This document shows positions 1-8,245 of a DNA stretch of 13,024 bases, in pieces (position 1 is the first letter of the stretch; the number at the start of each line of letters is the position of its first letter). The notes beneath the pieces were generated by a model. That model was not told where the DNA came from. It saw nothing but the letters and a program-made list of their open reading frames with translations, and did no database searches. The stretch comes from Physocladia obscura (taxonomy: Eukaryota; Chytridiomycota; Chytridiomycetes; Chytridiales; Chytriomycetaceae). A program made the position numbers and the translations under genes. Where the stretch lies: the NCBI GenBank assembly GCA_027596945.1, contig JADGJH010000937.1, forward strand, positions 1-13,024. Direction: 5' to 3'.

Positions 1-360
1 TTTATAAGCTGCTCGAGTCATGAACAAATAAATTTTAAAAAATTTGATGACTCTTTTATATGGCCATATGTTCAACATACGAGCCAATGTTTTCGTATAT
101 AAAAAAAAATTATAAAAAATTTAAAAAAAGTTCCATAAAGAAACATTTATTCTGAATGGAAAACTTGACATAAGCATGAAAAAAAAACTGAAAAAAAAAC
201 TGAAAAAAAAAAAAAAAAAATTTGAATTTAAAAATTTAAAAAAAAATAAAATATAAAAAAAAAAAACAACCAACAAAAAATAAAAATTTATTCTTAATGT
301 AAAACTTGAAATAACCATTAAAAAAAAACTTAAAAAAAAACTGAAAAAAAAAAAACGAAA
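1..360. repeat. A/T-rich low-complexity DNA with a diverged direct repeat
   Basis: This stretch is dominated by A runs of 7-18 bases. Two segments about 70 bp long, 146-215 and 287-355, are diverged copies of each other at an offset of 141 bp. Both run from 'ttattct(g/t)aatg' through 'aaaacttga' and then 'ctgaaaaaaaaa'-type blocks. The open frames here on the minus strand are just poly-Phe/Ser from translated A runs, so no gene is called. Slippage or local duplication is the likely origin. Confidence 0.7.
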
Positions 361-420
361 ATTGGAGTTGCAAAGTGTCAATCGTTGGACGACGATCGGC
401 GGCACCCGCACGTGCTGAAT

Positions 421-476
421 GTGGCGCTGCGGTAGGACGAGCTTTGCGGTGGCGCTGCGGTAGGACGAGCTTTGCG
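421..476. repeat. Perfect tandem duplication of a 28-bp unit
   Basis: The 28-base unit at 421-448 (it starts gtggcgctgcgg and ends gctttgcg) is repeated without change at 449-476. Since 28 is not a multiple of three, the second copy shifts any frame running through it. This means either that the GC-rich stretch is not coding here, or that the duplication is recent or an assembly artefact just upstream of the SUKH-like frame. Confidence 0.9.
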
Positions 477-599
477 GCGACGCGTGCGCGCAGCTGCGGG
501 TGGCGCGAGAATCCCGCTGCTACGCGTCCTGCTACGCCCACCGCCTTTGGGACACACGGACCCTTTGGCTCGCACAGGCCGTGGTGGCTGCCGATCTCG

Positions 600-960
600 A
601 ACCCAATTGAACTACACGGCGTTAATTTCGAGTTTGCCAGATTCCATGATTTGCAGGCCGTTTGGGTCTACAGCAAGTTGCTCGTGCGCGCCCTCGATTA
701 CATTGGCAGCGATGAATCTGGCCGTTGTTTATGTCGATATCGAGTCTGGTGCCGTGCTCGGCGTGTCTGTGCATCCTGAGGATGAAATGAATGTTCGCAT
801 TTTGGCCCCTTCCTTTTGCGATTTCATGGCTAGTCTCCCGTTTAAAAATGCTCCAAACCTGTTTGACGATAAAAAGAACTTGTTTTTGGGTGTTTTGGGG
901 AAGGAAAGGACTCGTTCTAACCCCCTTCTGCCAAATCCTCCAACTCATCCCCGAGATTGA
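600..960 (+). pseudogene. Broken SUKH (SMI1/KNR4-like) domain reading frame
   Basis: Two overlapping plus frames each hold half of what looks like one domain. The first, open from 375, reads 'VWVYSKLLVRALDYIGSDES' up to about 730. The second reads 'VDIESGAVLGVSVHPEDE' and then 'VRILAPSFCDFMASLP', ending at TGA 958-960. A single-base shift near 725-735 joins them to the SUKH pattern: a Gly-Ser-Asp-x-Ser-Gly turn, then a 'xDIESGxV' strand, then an acidic 'PEDE' segment and the closing 'LAPSFxxFMxxL' helix. SUKH proteins include fungal cell-wall regulators of the Knr4/Smi1 type and many bacterial immunity proteins; which applies here cannot be said. No convincing start was found: the upstream part is arginine/alanine-rich and crosses the 28-bp duplication. 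The cause could be decay, a sequencing indel or a missed intron. The family call is from motif memory only. Confidence 0.4.
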
Positions 961-1205
961 TGAAATTAAATTACAAATAACATGTATTTTTCGAGATTGA
1001 ATGCTCCTTAAAAAAATTCACACATGTTTATACTCTCCCTAAACAGTTTCATCTCTTAAAAATTCTCTGAGTTATGTAACAACATTAAACCTTGTGTTGC
1101 CATATTTGCCACATTTTCCTCAGTAGATATTTCACAACTTTCAATAGTCACCTTTGTACCATGTCTTTAACAAGCATATAAGTATTTTGATTCAGTTTTC
1201 TCAAT
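961..1205. other. No gene recognised
   Basis: This is AT-rich sequence between the SUKH-like frame and the stop of the minus-strand hypothetical gene. No ORF of note, RNA gene or repeat was seen. CpG is nearly absent from about 1000 to 1420, including part of the neighbouring hypothetical exon. Confidence 0.5.
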
Positions 1206-1870
1206 TTACTGTGGACTTGAGATCAGCTGGGATATTACCAATTTTTTTTCCAGTGTATTGTGTCCATTCTTCAATTCAGAAGCAAGATCTGTGGCAAGTC
1301 TCACATTACCATGCATGTTTCTCATTTGCTCCACTGATTGAATGCAAAAATGAAATAAAAATTGAAGGCACTCTGAAGGCAGTCCACTAACTGCTGCATT
1401 GCACTCATGTACAGGAACTGCGTGAATGATATCAGTGGCAAATTGGCACAAGATAAAAACCTTGAGTTTCTCTGAATGTATCAGGCACGATGAGGAAACA
1501 AAATATTAATCAGAATTATAAAAAACAATGCATTTGAAAACAGATAATTCTTCCACTGACACATCTGGACCCAAACAAATTCATCCCGACCGCCACCGCC
1601 ACCGCCGCTACTTCATACTGCAGCTTTATTTCATACAACGGTAGCAACACCACATCAGATTTTTTAACTGCCAAAGTATTCAATGACTGATACCGCTCGG
1701 TGAATGAACCCAGCTAACTTCAGCGGGAGACACCACTGAAACAATGTAAATGCCACGGACTATTATGATTACGAGATTATCAACAACAAAGACAAGATTA
1801 GAAGCGGCAGCGCATTCTGGATGCTGCCATTGGTTGCGATATCGCGACACGGAAGGCAGCTATGTTAACA
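1206..1870 (-). CDS. Hypothetical multi-exon protein, 3' part
   Basis: I do not recognise a family. Three minus-strand segments read like protein and can be spliced in frame. The last exon, 1471-1206, ends at TAA and includes 'CQFATDIIHAVPVHECNAAV' and a heptad-like 'SVEQMRNMHGNVRLATDLAS'. The middle exon, 1667-1557, includes 'KKSDVVLLPLYEIKLQYE', an Ala/Val run encoded by a GCGGTG repeat, and 'GMNLFGSRC'. The upstream exon ends at 1694 and includes 'NLVFVVDNLVIIIVRGIYIV' and 'SPAEVSWVHSPS'. The middle-to-last intron (1556-1472, 85 bp) is GT-AG and phase 1. The first intron would be only 26 bp (1693-1668, gtatca to ggcag) but keeps phase. I found no start codon; another exon, perhaps with the ATG-led frame around 2050, would be needed. 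Compared with the housekeeping genes this model is weak, and the last exon is CpG-poor like the repeat block, so a transposon origin is possible. Confidence 0.33.
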
Positions 1871-2237
1871 TTGGCAATATTTGTGGCGCTGCTGTGATGT
1901 CGCGGCAGTGTATCATTATTATCGGATGGATCGTTGGTTTTGGTGAAATCGGCGTATCGACACCTGGAAATGGCGGCGACAAGGAACAAGTACTGCAGAC
2001 AATGTTTTGGTCGGCAGTGGAAACTGAAGATGATATATTGCAACTTTCTATGTTTCATCGTGTCACTTTTTTTTTTCCTTTCTTTACTGTATTTCACGAC
2101 AGCCCTTTTTCATGGTGGTTCATACATATTTTCCTTTCAATGTTCAGGTGGAGAGGTACTGTGGTTGGGCATCGGAAAATTTCCATATTTTTCTTTTTTT
2201 TCAACCCTTTTTCTGCTTGAAACATTTACCAAAAAAG
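1871..2237. other. eIF5A upstream region
   Basis: Open frames exist on both strands, but none is convincing. The last 170 bases before the eIF5A ATG are strongly pyrimidine-rich (runs of T and C), as in many fungal promoters and leaders of highly expressed genes. A 5'-UTR splice acceptor is possible at 'tttcaatgttcag' near 2150, but the donor is not clear. Confidence 0.4.
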
Positions 2238-3131
2238 ATGGCTGATCAGGAAGACGAGCACGAGACCTTTGAGGCTGTCGGCGCCGGCGCCTCACTCACC
2301 TACCCAATGCAGTGCTCGGCTCTCCGTAAGAACGGTCACGTTGTCATTAAGGGCCGTCCATGCAAGATTGTCGATGTATGCTTTTTATTGTTTTGTGTGT
2401 TACTGTGAACGCTGACTCATTGCAAAATCATCCGTATCTGTTTCATTGGCTTTTCTGTCTACTTTGCTGTCTTTTTGATTGTTTTTCTTTTTTTGATCCA
2501 CTTTTGGTCGATGCTTTGCTTGCCATTACGTACCCCTTCTTTTCTTTCAGAGTGAGTATTTGCTGTGTTCTTGCCTTGAAGCCGCCGAATTTTCATGTCT
2601 ATTTCTGTCCAACGCACACTGTCGTCGCCTTCATTTATGCGAATACCCACCTCGAAATTAAATCTTTTGCCATTATATTAACTATGTTCCTTCTAGTGTC
2701 GACCTCTAAGACTGGAAAGCACGGTCACGCTAAGGTTAACTTGACCGCTATTGATGTGAGTAGCATGAAGATTATTGGCCAAATTTGCGTTTTTTTATTT
2801 TTCGTTATCCTGTCCCTATTTAATTTTCCTTTCGATTTACGTGTAATTTCAGATCTTTACTGGTAAAAAGTTGGAAGATGTTTCCCCATCCACCCACAAT
2901 ATGGAAGTCCCACACGTTTCCCGTACCGAATACGAGCTCCTCGACATTGATGACGACTTTTTGTCCCTCATGACGGAAACTGGTGCGACTAAGGACGATG
3001 TTAAAATGCCAGACGGCGATCTCGGAAGAGACCTTCTCGCTGCTTTCAAGGCTGAGCGCAACTTGTCTGTTACTGTTATTAAGTCCATGGGAGAGGAAGC
3101 TGTTATTGCTTTCAAGGATGCTCCAAAGTAA
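2238..3131 (+). CDS. eIF5A: Translation factor eIF5A (hypusine-containing), complete, four exons including a 1-nt exon
   Basis: eIF5A binds the ribosomal E site and helps peptide-bond formation and termination at stalled sequences. It is activated by hypusination of one lysine by deoxyhypusine synthase and hydroxylase. The exons are 2238-2375, 2551, 2697-2755 and 2853-3131, totalling 477 nt and 158 residues, the usual eukaryotic length. Exon 1 carries '[13 protein letters not shown]' and 'GRPCKIVD'. The third exon carries the hypusine loop '[12 protein letters not shown]' with the modified Lys at residue 54. The last exon carries '[16 protein letters not shown]' and the OB-fold C-terminal domain ending '[14 protein letters not shown]'. 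Introns are 2376-2550 (gtatgc...ctttcag), 2552-2696 (gtgagt...ttctag) and 2756-2852 (gtgagt...tttcag). Skipping the 1-nt exon puts the hypusine loop out of frame. The ATG is preceded by an A-rich context (aaaaaag). '[14 protein letters not shown]' and '[12 protein letters not shown]' read closest to fungal eIF5A. Confidence 0.96.
2551..2551 (+). other. Single-nucleotide exon (A) of eIF5A
   Basis: Exon 1 ends ...GTC GAT at 2375 in phase 0, just before gtatgc. The next homologous sequence is TG TCG ACC TCT AAG from 2697, after ttctag, which needs one base to restore frame. At 2541-2557 the sequence reads tttctttcag-A-gtgagt, a strong acceptor and a strong donor around one base. Using that A gives GAT-ATG-TCG, i.e. 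Asp-Met-Ser, identical to the conserved 'VDMSTSK' of fungal eIF5A. No single-intron model gives both the correct frame and the family sequence. Confidence 0.88.
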
Positions 3132-3136
3132 ACGAA

Positions 3137-3142
3137 AATAAA
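3137..3142 (+). terminator. Polyadenylation signal AATAAA of eIF5A
   Basis: AATAAA lies six bases after the eIF5A stop codon and is followed by A/T-rich sequence. A site this close implies either a very short 3' UTR or use of a later A-rich element such as those near 3170 or 3265. Confidence 0.45.
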
Positions 3143-3224
3143 AATACGAAAAACAAAAGCATACATTTTTTTATTTTTATTTTCTTCTGGCAACAACTTC
3201 CAAAGGTTTTTTTTTTCAACATGA

Positions 3225-3350
3225 TTAGAAATCAAAGGCGAAAAGCCATTGGCCAGTGACAATAAAAATTTGCAATATTCTTTGAACGTCCTTTATTCCT
3301 TGCAGATTGCTTTTGAAAGCCTGCCACAATTCCTGTATCGAGTAACCCAT
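3225..3350 (-). CDS. Possible small ORF or exon, 41 residues
   Basis: An ATG at 3350-3348 opens 'MGYSIQELWQAFKSN' and closes at TAA 3227-3225 after 'GQWLFAFDF'. The ATG directly follows 'catccacag', a good 3' splice site, with 'atggtaagt', a good donor, 25 bases upstream. It may therefore be an internal or terminal exon and not a complete gene. A second frame over the same bases (about 'GLLDTGIVAGFQKQSARNKG') is also open and would be reached from the coding-like segment at 3545-3635 by a phase-1 splice. I cannot choose between them. It is convergent with eIF5A, 94 bases past that gene's stop. No family is recognised. Confidence 0.28.
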   Translation of the reverse strand: MGYSIQELWQAFKSNLQGIKDVQRILQIFIVTGQWLFAFDF

Positions 3351-3529
3351 CTGTGGATGGTAGGTACAGACTTACCATAGATGATTGCTAGCTTTGTTGT
3401 ATTTATTCATTCTATGAAAGAAATAACCATATAAATAGTGAATGTTGGTTTCTTTATCAGCTTGGCTGCAGAACTAATTGTTGCAATATTTGTGATTCTT
3501 TAAAAAAAAATTTCACCATTTATTTTATA

Positions 3530-3970
3530 CCTTACAGAAACCACTAATATGCTGCGTTTGTTTGCCAAGGGCAAAACTTTGGCAACGTTGATTCACAATA
3601 TTCTGACTGGTTATAGGATATTTCTGCAGCTTATGCGACAAAAGAAAATTCTATGAACCTTCTGGAGATAAGTTGACAGCGTCAGTATTCTTCGAATCCT
3701 TGGTGTCTCCGAGTTCAGTATCACCAGGAATCATATATTTTGATGCTGCTATTTTCTTCTTCTTTTTCTTCCGTTTTCTGGCCACCTATTTTTTGTGCAC
3801 ATTTGGTGTATTCTACACTGAGTTTGTTCAGATCTGACAGTGTTCATAAATTATACATCTTGTAAAGTTGATTTATCGACAACATGGAGTTTCTGAATTA
3901 TTTTTTTTGCCTTAGGTTCGCGACAGATGCGGAATATTCGGAATCAGTGCGAAAATAAGCGAACGAGACA
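3530..3970 (-). other. Coding-like minus-strand segments, not assembled
   Basis: Several pieces look like protein. One frame has 'KAKKIIQKLHVVDKSTLQD' near 3880-3930. Another has 'DLNKLSVEYTKCAQKIGG' followed by a Glu/Lys-rich run near 3745-3835. A third has 'VARKRKKKKKKIAASKY' then 'IPGDTELGDTKDSKN', ending at TAG 3653-3651. A fourth has 'KYPITSQNIVNQRCQSFA' near 3560-3630, before a gtaagg donor. The frames differ and I found no phase-consistent set of introns. On the plus strand 3550-3654 also encodes a 34-residue basic ORF starting 'MLRLFAKGKTLATLIHN', probably a shadow. The most likely reading is a multi-exon or decaying gene ending in a lysine-rich tail. Confidence 0.3.
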
Positions 3971-4102
3971 ATCAAAAACGTGAGGGCGTATGCAGGATAG
4001 AATTGATCCTGCGTATTATTTATTTTATTTTATTTTTTGGGGGGGAATGGGATTCTCGGTGAAGAGAATTGTTCGTTGTAAACATCAAACGCGATAAAAA
4101 AG

Positions 4103-4473
4103 TTATTGCTCGTCTTTGGCTTCGAGGGCCAGCATGCGTCGCTTGACAAGTCTGTCTTTCTCAATCTCCATTTCGGCAAATCTGGAGACTTCGAATGTGT
4201 GAATGCCGTAGCCGACACTAAGGGAAGCTGCGGTCCAGGCAATATACGAAATAGGATCTGGATGTTGCGTACGTCGTCGTTGTAGTTGGCAATAGTGGTT
4301 TAGCTCATGTAACTAACGTAATCTAACACAATATAATAGTTGGAGGACTACTCACTTGCTCTTAACGGAAGTCGCGCCATCGAACGCGCCCAACTGTTGA
4401 GAAACAAGCCGGCAGTACCCCAGAGTGCAATCTTGTATGGCGGAAATCCGTTGTTTTGCGTTGGTGAGGCCAT
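4103..4473 (-). CDS. Small two-helix membrane protein, NDUFC2/NUXM-like
   Basis: Two exons, 4473-4356 and 4257-4103, are joined by a phase-1 intron of 98 bp (gtgagt...catccag). They give 273 nt and 90 residues, with the junction codon AAT for Asn. The start 'MASPTQNNGFPPYK' precedes a first membrane segment around residues 14-32 ('IALWGTAGLFLNSW'), a basic connector 'ARSMARLPLRAN', a second segment around 41-58 ('ISYIAWTAASLSVGYG') and a charged tail 'EMEIEKDRLVKRRMLALEAK'. This layout (short N-terminus, two helices with a basic loop, amphipathic charged tail) matches the NDUFC2/NUXM accessory subunit of mitochondrial complex I; in that case it sits in the inner membrane. The family assignment is by layout and a few motifs only. 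The gene structure is more certain than the name. Confidence 0.68.
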
Positions 4474-4739
4474 CCTTTTTCCTTTTTGAAAAAATGTGCG
4501 GTTTCGCAATATAGCAGGAAATATCGAAAATACTCGAATATAACTCAAGAATTACCTTGCTAATTATTAGCAAAAATAAAGACAAATATTTGTCTTACGC
4601 TTTTTTGTTTCATAAAATATCAGAAATCTGCATACTGGGATAAACAACAACCAATCATGGTAACACGCATACCAGGCTGTGTAGAGTCTGATCTATAAAT
4701 TTTCTCTTTTATTTTTTTTAATTACGCTCTTTGTTTTCC
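4474..4739. other. Intergenic, promoter side of the NDUFC2-like gene
   Basis: Minus frames extending beyond 4473 are open but unlike the conserved protein. The ATG at 4473 is preceded, on the minus strand, by an A/G-rich leader. No other gene was seen. CpG is still present here (for example near 4666 and 4724), unlike in the block that follows. Confidence 0.4.
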
Positions 4740-5234
4740 CAACAGTTTTGGTGCATTATTCTGTTTGTCCTTCTCATGAGAACAACCTGCCTTACTACAT
4801 TTTTAATACACTCTGCCTTATTCTTCACTACTGCTGCCACTGTACTCTCACACCACAGCTGCTCTATTGCACTGCTACTGCTGCCATTTTAATGCACAGT
4901 GCTAATTTATTCTTACACTGCTTACAAACTTTATTTTTGTGCTGTTGACTCATGTGCTGTACCCAACATATTCTTGCACTATCACTATTTTCACATGTGC
5001 CACTACTCTATTCTTATGCCATCATTATGATTTGAATTGATGCCACTGTTGGTGAATACTATTTTCAAAAGACCATGTCCAAACTTTGAATACATGGCAT
5101 TTTATCAATGTATATTCAAAAGGTAAGAAATGCTCTAGGAATTGACTGGGAGAAAAAGTCAGAACAATTGTATTTATTTACAATATATATAAATAGATAC
5201 AAATATTAGTTATTTTATATTTTATAATTGATTT

Positions 5235-5330
5235 TATGGCTCAGTGGTCAAGGTGTTGGCTGATCAAATGGAACTGCATTTAGTCCTGCCGCTCGGCACT
5301 CTTTCCAGAAGTTAACCACTCTCAGAGTTT
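5235..5330 (+). repeat. tRNA-derived (SINE-like) sequence with polymerase III boxes
   Basis: An exact A-box-like TGGCTCAGTGG lies at 5237-5247, followed by 'tcaaggtgttggctgat', typical of tRNA-derived SINE heads. A decayed B-box, gcatttagtcc, starts at 5276; against GGTTCGAGTCC it shares 7 of 11 bases, and its lost CG fits CpG decay. The box spacing of about 40 bases is normal. No clean acceptor stem or cloverleaf can be formed, so a working tRNA is unlikely. A poly-A tail or tail motif was not located. Confidence 0.5.
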
Positions 5331-5686
5331 TGTGTCTTATCTATTATAACTCTTAAAGTGACAATCTTATGCTTAAAAGTATATAAAGATGTTAAAATAT
5401 GCAGGATACAGCAAGTACTGCATTGTTTGAATAAGCCCCTGATTCAAAGGAGCCTAATCTGTCAATTATAAATAAGAGTGCAGCTTGTGTAGTTGGCAGA
5501 GGTAATGTCTTTTTGGATCCAATTCTTTTAATTGATCCTTTGAAGTGAGTTGGAATGGTAGGGTATCACATGCCCTATGGGAAATAGTTGTACACTGCTT
5601 CTCAAATAAGATTCTAGTCTCCAAACATCCCTAAATGAATTCTCACTCAAAAATATGAACTAACTGATGTTGAACAAACAATAAAC

Positions 5687-5935
5687 TTGTTTGTAGGTAG
5701 CACAGATTGTTTCATATCATCCACAGATGCTTCAGAATGTTGCATGGATACCTGCAATCTCCTATTTGAGCTCAGAAAACCAACAAATGGGGATATGAAA
5801 TTGAAGCAACTGATTCAAAATCAAGTTATCCTGTTCTTGCTGTGGTGTTATTTGATTGATTTTTGGAAACTCCTCTGGATTCAAAGTCAACGTGGTCAAA
5901 AATTTGTTTGGTACATGTTGAACTTCTGCATATAA
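5687..5935 (+). pseudogene. ORF remnant of unknown origin
   Basis: This is an 82-codon open frame starting 'MFVGSTDCFISSTDAS' with a middle part 'CCMDTCNLLFELRKPT' and a hydrophobic end. No family is recognised. It lies inside the CpG-depleted block and is most easily read as a fragment of an old element. Confidence 0.2.
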
Positions 5936-5955
5936 TTACTTAATCTTCCATTTAA

Positions 5956-6309
5956 ATTAGTTTATCTCAATATTTGGACTGTGACTTTGCCACTGGGCTT
6001 TTGAATGGATATTTGAAGACAGCTCAGAATATGTTGAATTGGAGAGACTTTGACTTTGCTGAATCTGATTATGCTGACAATGACAATGATTCTGATGAAT
6101 TTGATGGCAATGAAACAAAGAAATGACGTAAAACTGACAGGTCTAGGTACAACTTCAAGTTCACCAAACTTAAGGACATTCAGCATCAGGAAATTGTTGT
6201 GGATTTTGATATGGACCAGATGGATGTAATTCAGGCAACAATATGGTATTTTATTCACAAAAACAAAGCACAGTTATTACATTCTGCAGCAGCAGCAGAA
6301 ATAAACTGA
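5956..6309 (+). pseudogene. Acidic-then-basic ORF remnant interrupted by one stop
   Basis: One frame runs 354 nt with a single internal TGA at 6124-6126. Before it comes 'YLDCDFATGLLNGYLKTAQN' and an acidic tract 'ESDYADNDNDSDEFDGNE'. After it comes 'KTDRSRYNFKFTKLKDIQ', then 'EIVVDFDMDQMDVIQATIW' and a short alanine run from a GCA repeat. The TGA directly precedes a CGT codon; a lost CGA arginine (CGA to TGA) is a natural CpG-decay explanation. I cannot name the source protein; a transposon or captured gene fragment is likely. Confidence 0.3.
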
Positions 6310-6498
6310 GATGGAAAAGTGCATTTATTTTGTATTATTCTTTGTCATTAAAATTTTGATGTGAATGTTCCACGCAAACTTAATAACTGTCTGGAATTAT
6401 CAAAGAGTATCATTTTTACTTCTTTTGAATGAATTTAGCAGAGAATAACTTGTTCATTTGCTATTCTGTTGTTTTCTGAGCAAAATTATCTTTAAAAA

Positions 6499-6562
6499 AA
6501 TCTATTTAGAATCTAATTGCATTTTGAATTGTAAATTAGAATCTATTTAGAATCTGAATTGC
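6499..6562. repeat. Short direct repeat pair
   Basis: Two near-identical copies of aatctatttagaatct followed by (g)aattgc occur at 6499-6520 and 6540-6562, about 41 bases apart. A separate 15-base match, tgaatttagcagaga, occurs near 6429 and 6725. Both are consistent with local duplications inside repeat-derived DNA. Confidence 0.6.
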
Positions 6563-8026
6563 CAAAGTTTAAACTTTTAATAGATAATATAAATCAAACA
6601 TTTATTAGAAATTCTGTGCTAAATTCAAATCAACTTTAAACAATAAAAAAGAACTAAAAATGGTCCATACAAACTTGTAATAGTCTCAAAAATGCTCCCA
6701 GATATGTATTTGTTAACTTTTAATTGAATTTAGCAGAGAGCACCTAATAATAATAAAAAGATATTATGTGCTGTCCAATATGTACTACTAATGTGCAATT
6801 TGAGATCATTCTGTACTAGTTGTTATGTTTAATAATATCATAATTTTTAATCTTGTTAAGTATTCTTGTTAAAATTCCATGACCAGTGGCAACAGTCTGA
6901 AATAATTCACTGCCAAATATAATTAATCCATTAATTGTCTGTGTACAAAATAATAATTGAAATACAAAGCTTTCATTCAAGATTTGGAATTCAAGTTCTA
7001 ATCATAATTGAGAGGCTCCAACAACTGACAGATGCCATCTACAGCAATTGCCACACTGAAATAATGTGTAGAGATAATAAAGAGCACAAGAAACATCAAA
7101 CAGAATATTTTTTGTATGTTTTTCAGCTGCTTTATTAAACAGCATTTCTCTATCATTAAGTAATGTAACATATACATATAGAGAATCTCTCAGGACTTGT
7201 TATGCATACATGAGAGCTCAGCTTGTGCAGATAACAAGGATAACATTGTAATGATAAAAGAGATGAATAAAGTTTCAGGTTTTGCCAAAGACACTATTGG
7301 TACAGCAGCTCACACTTATATAGTGGTACTCTGCACAATGTACCACAATGGTCTGTATAGATAGAAATATTTTTTTTATTCATTCAAAATTGATGCTAGG
7401 AAATGCTGAAAGCCTAGAAATGACTCTGTATTAATTGTATGCACTCCCAACAACATGTTGTATGTTTCACAAGTGATGGATTGATAGGCAAGTGTTTCTA
7501 AGTGCTCTACCTTCAAAAATTGCATGGAAAAAATGGAAAAATTTGTGCCACCTATTTGCTCCTTACCTAATCTTGATTAAAAAACACTACTGGTATCACT
7601 AGAAATGACAAATAGAGCATTTGCCACTTAGCTAAGATACCAGGTGACCAATTAAGCCAAGGTGTCACCAAGACACTAGAAAATGCATAAAAAGTGTTTG
7701 TTTCTTTTCTAAAATAGTCACAACAAATCAATAAAATTATATCATCTCTGAAACCCCTTGTTACTCATGGCAAATCAGCAAAATATAAGAAACTTATTCC
7801 CTCTGCCTGCTACCAGGCTCTTGATCAATAGGCACACAATTCCCACAAATTTGATATTGAATTGTTATTTTCAAAGCATGATTTGATGGCTGCTATTAGG
7901 CACAAACCCAGTAAGGCAGACATCAGTTTCTTGACAAAGGAAATTTTATATTTTTTGCCAACTTTAAAATTTAATGATTTTTTATTTGAGAATCATTTTT
8001 AATACTTTGACAGCATTCTTTATGTA

Positions 8027-8245
8027 GTGGCAGCATCATATAATAAGGAATACTTCTATTATAATTGCCCCTTCTGTAAAGACATGCACTGTCAAACTAG
8101 AATTTCTTGCAATGACATGGAATCATGTGTGCCCCATTGTAAAAAGGAACCATGGTATATCCATATTGCTTTCACCAAAGACAATGAATATAAGCCACCT
8201 AGTTGCAGGAAATACAATTGGCATATAAATTCTACCAACATTTGA
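8027..8245 (+). pseudogene. Cysteine-rich ORF remnant
   Basis: A 72-residue frame contains 'YYNCPFCKDMHCQTRISC' and 'ESCVPHCKKEPWYI'. The Cys/His spacing (C-x2-C, several further Cys pairs, C-x3-C later) suggests a zinc-binding fold such as the C-terminal finger of some DNA transposases, but no family match is certain. It sits at the 3' side of the CpG-depleted block and has no convincing start or promoter. Confidence 0.25.

Noticed and set aside
121..541. Minus-strand poly-Phe/Ser ORFs
   Set aside because: They are translations of A runs and the GC-rich tandem duplication, not genes.
2551..2566. A 16-nt version of the eIF5A micro-exon (donor at 2567)
   Set aside because: It keeps frame but inserts five residues and loses the invariant Met; the gtgagt donor right after A2551 is also much stronger.
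2376..2696. eIF5A with one 321-bp intron from 2376 to 2696
   Set aside because: It leaves the hypusine loop out of frame by one base. The only roughly in-frame single acceptor (after AG at 2581) would insert about 39 hydrophobic residues right before the conserved loop.
2360..2866. 168-codon ORF through the eIF5A introns
   Set aside because: Its frame differs from exon 1, and outside the third exon it is translated T-rich intron with no protein character.
4748..4948. 66-residue ORF starting MVHYSVCPSHENN
   Set aside because: It is a translation of CTG/CAC-rich simple sequence with a repetitive Leu/Cys/His composition, at the edge of the CpG-depleted block.
5235..5330. Functional tRNA gene
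   Set aside because: The B-box is degenerate and no acceptor or anticodon stem can be paired convincingly.
7643..7669. Hairpin GGTGAC...GTCACC as a regulatory RNA
   Set aside because: A six-base stem with a 15-base loop in decayed repeat DNA is expected by chance.
8027..8245. PiggyBac transposase zinc-finger end
   Set aside because: The Cys spacing is only loosely similar, no catalytic Asp region or terminal repeats were found nearby, and no TTAA borders could be shown.
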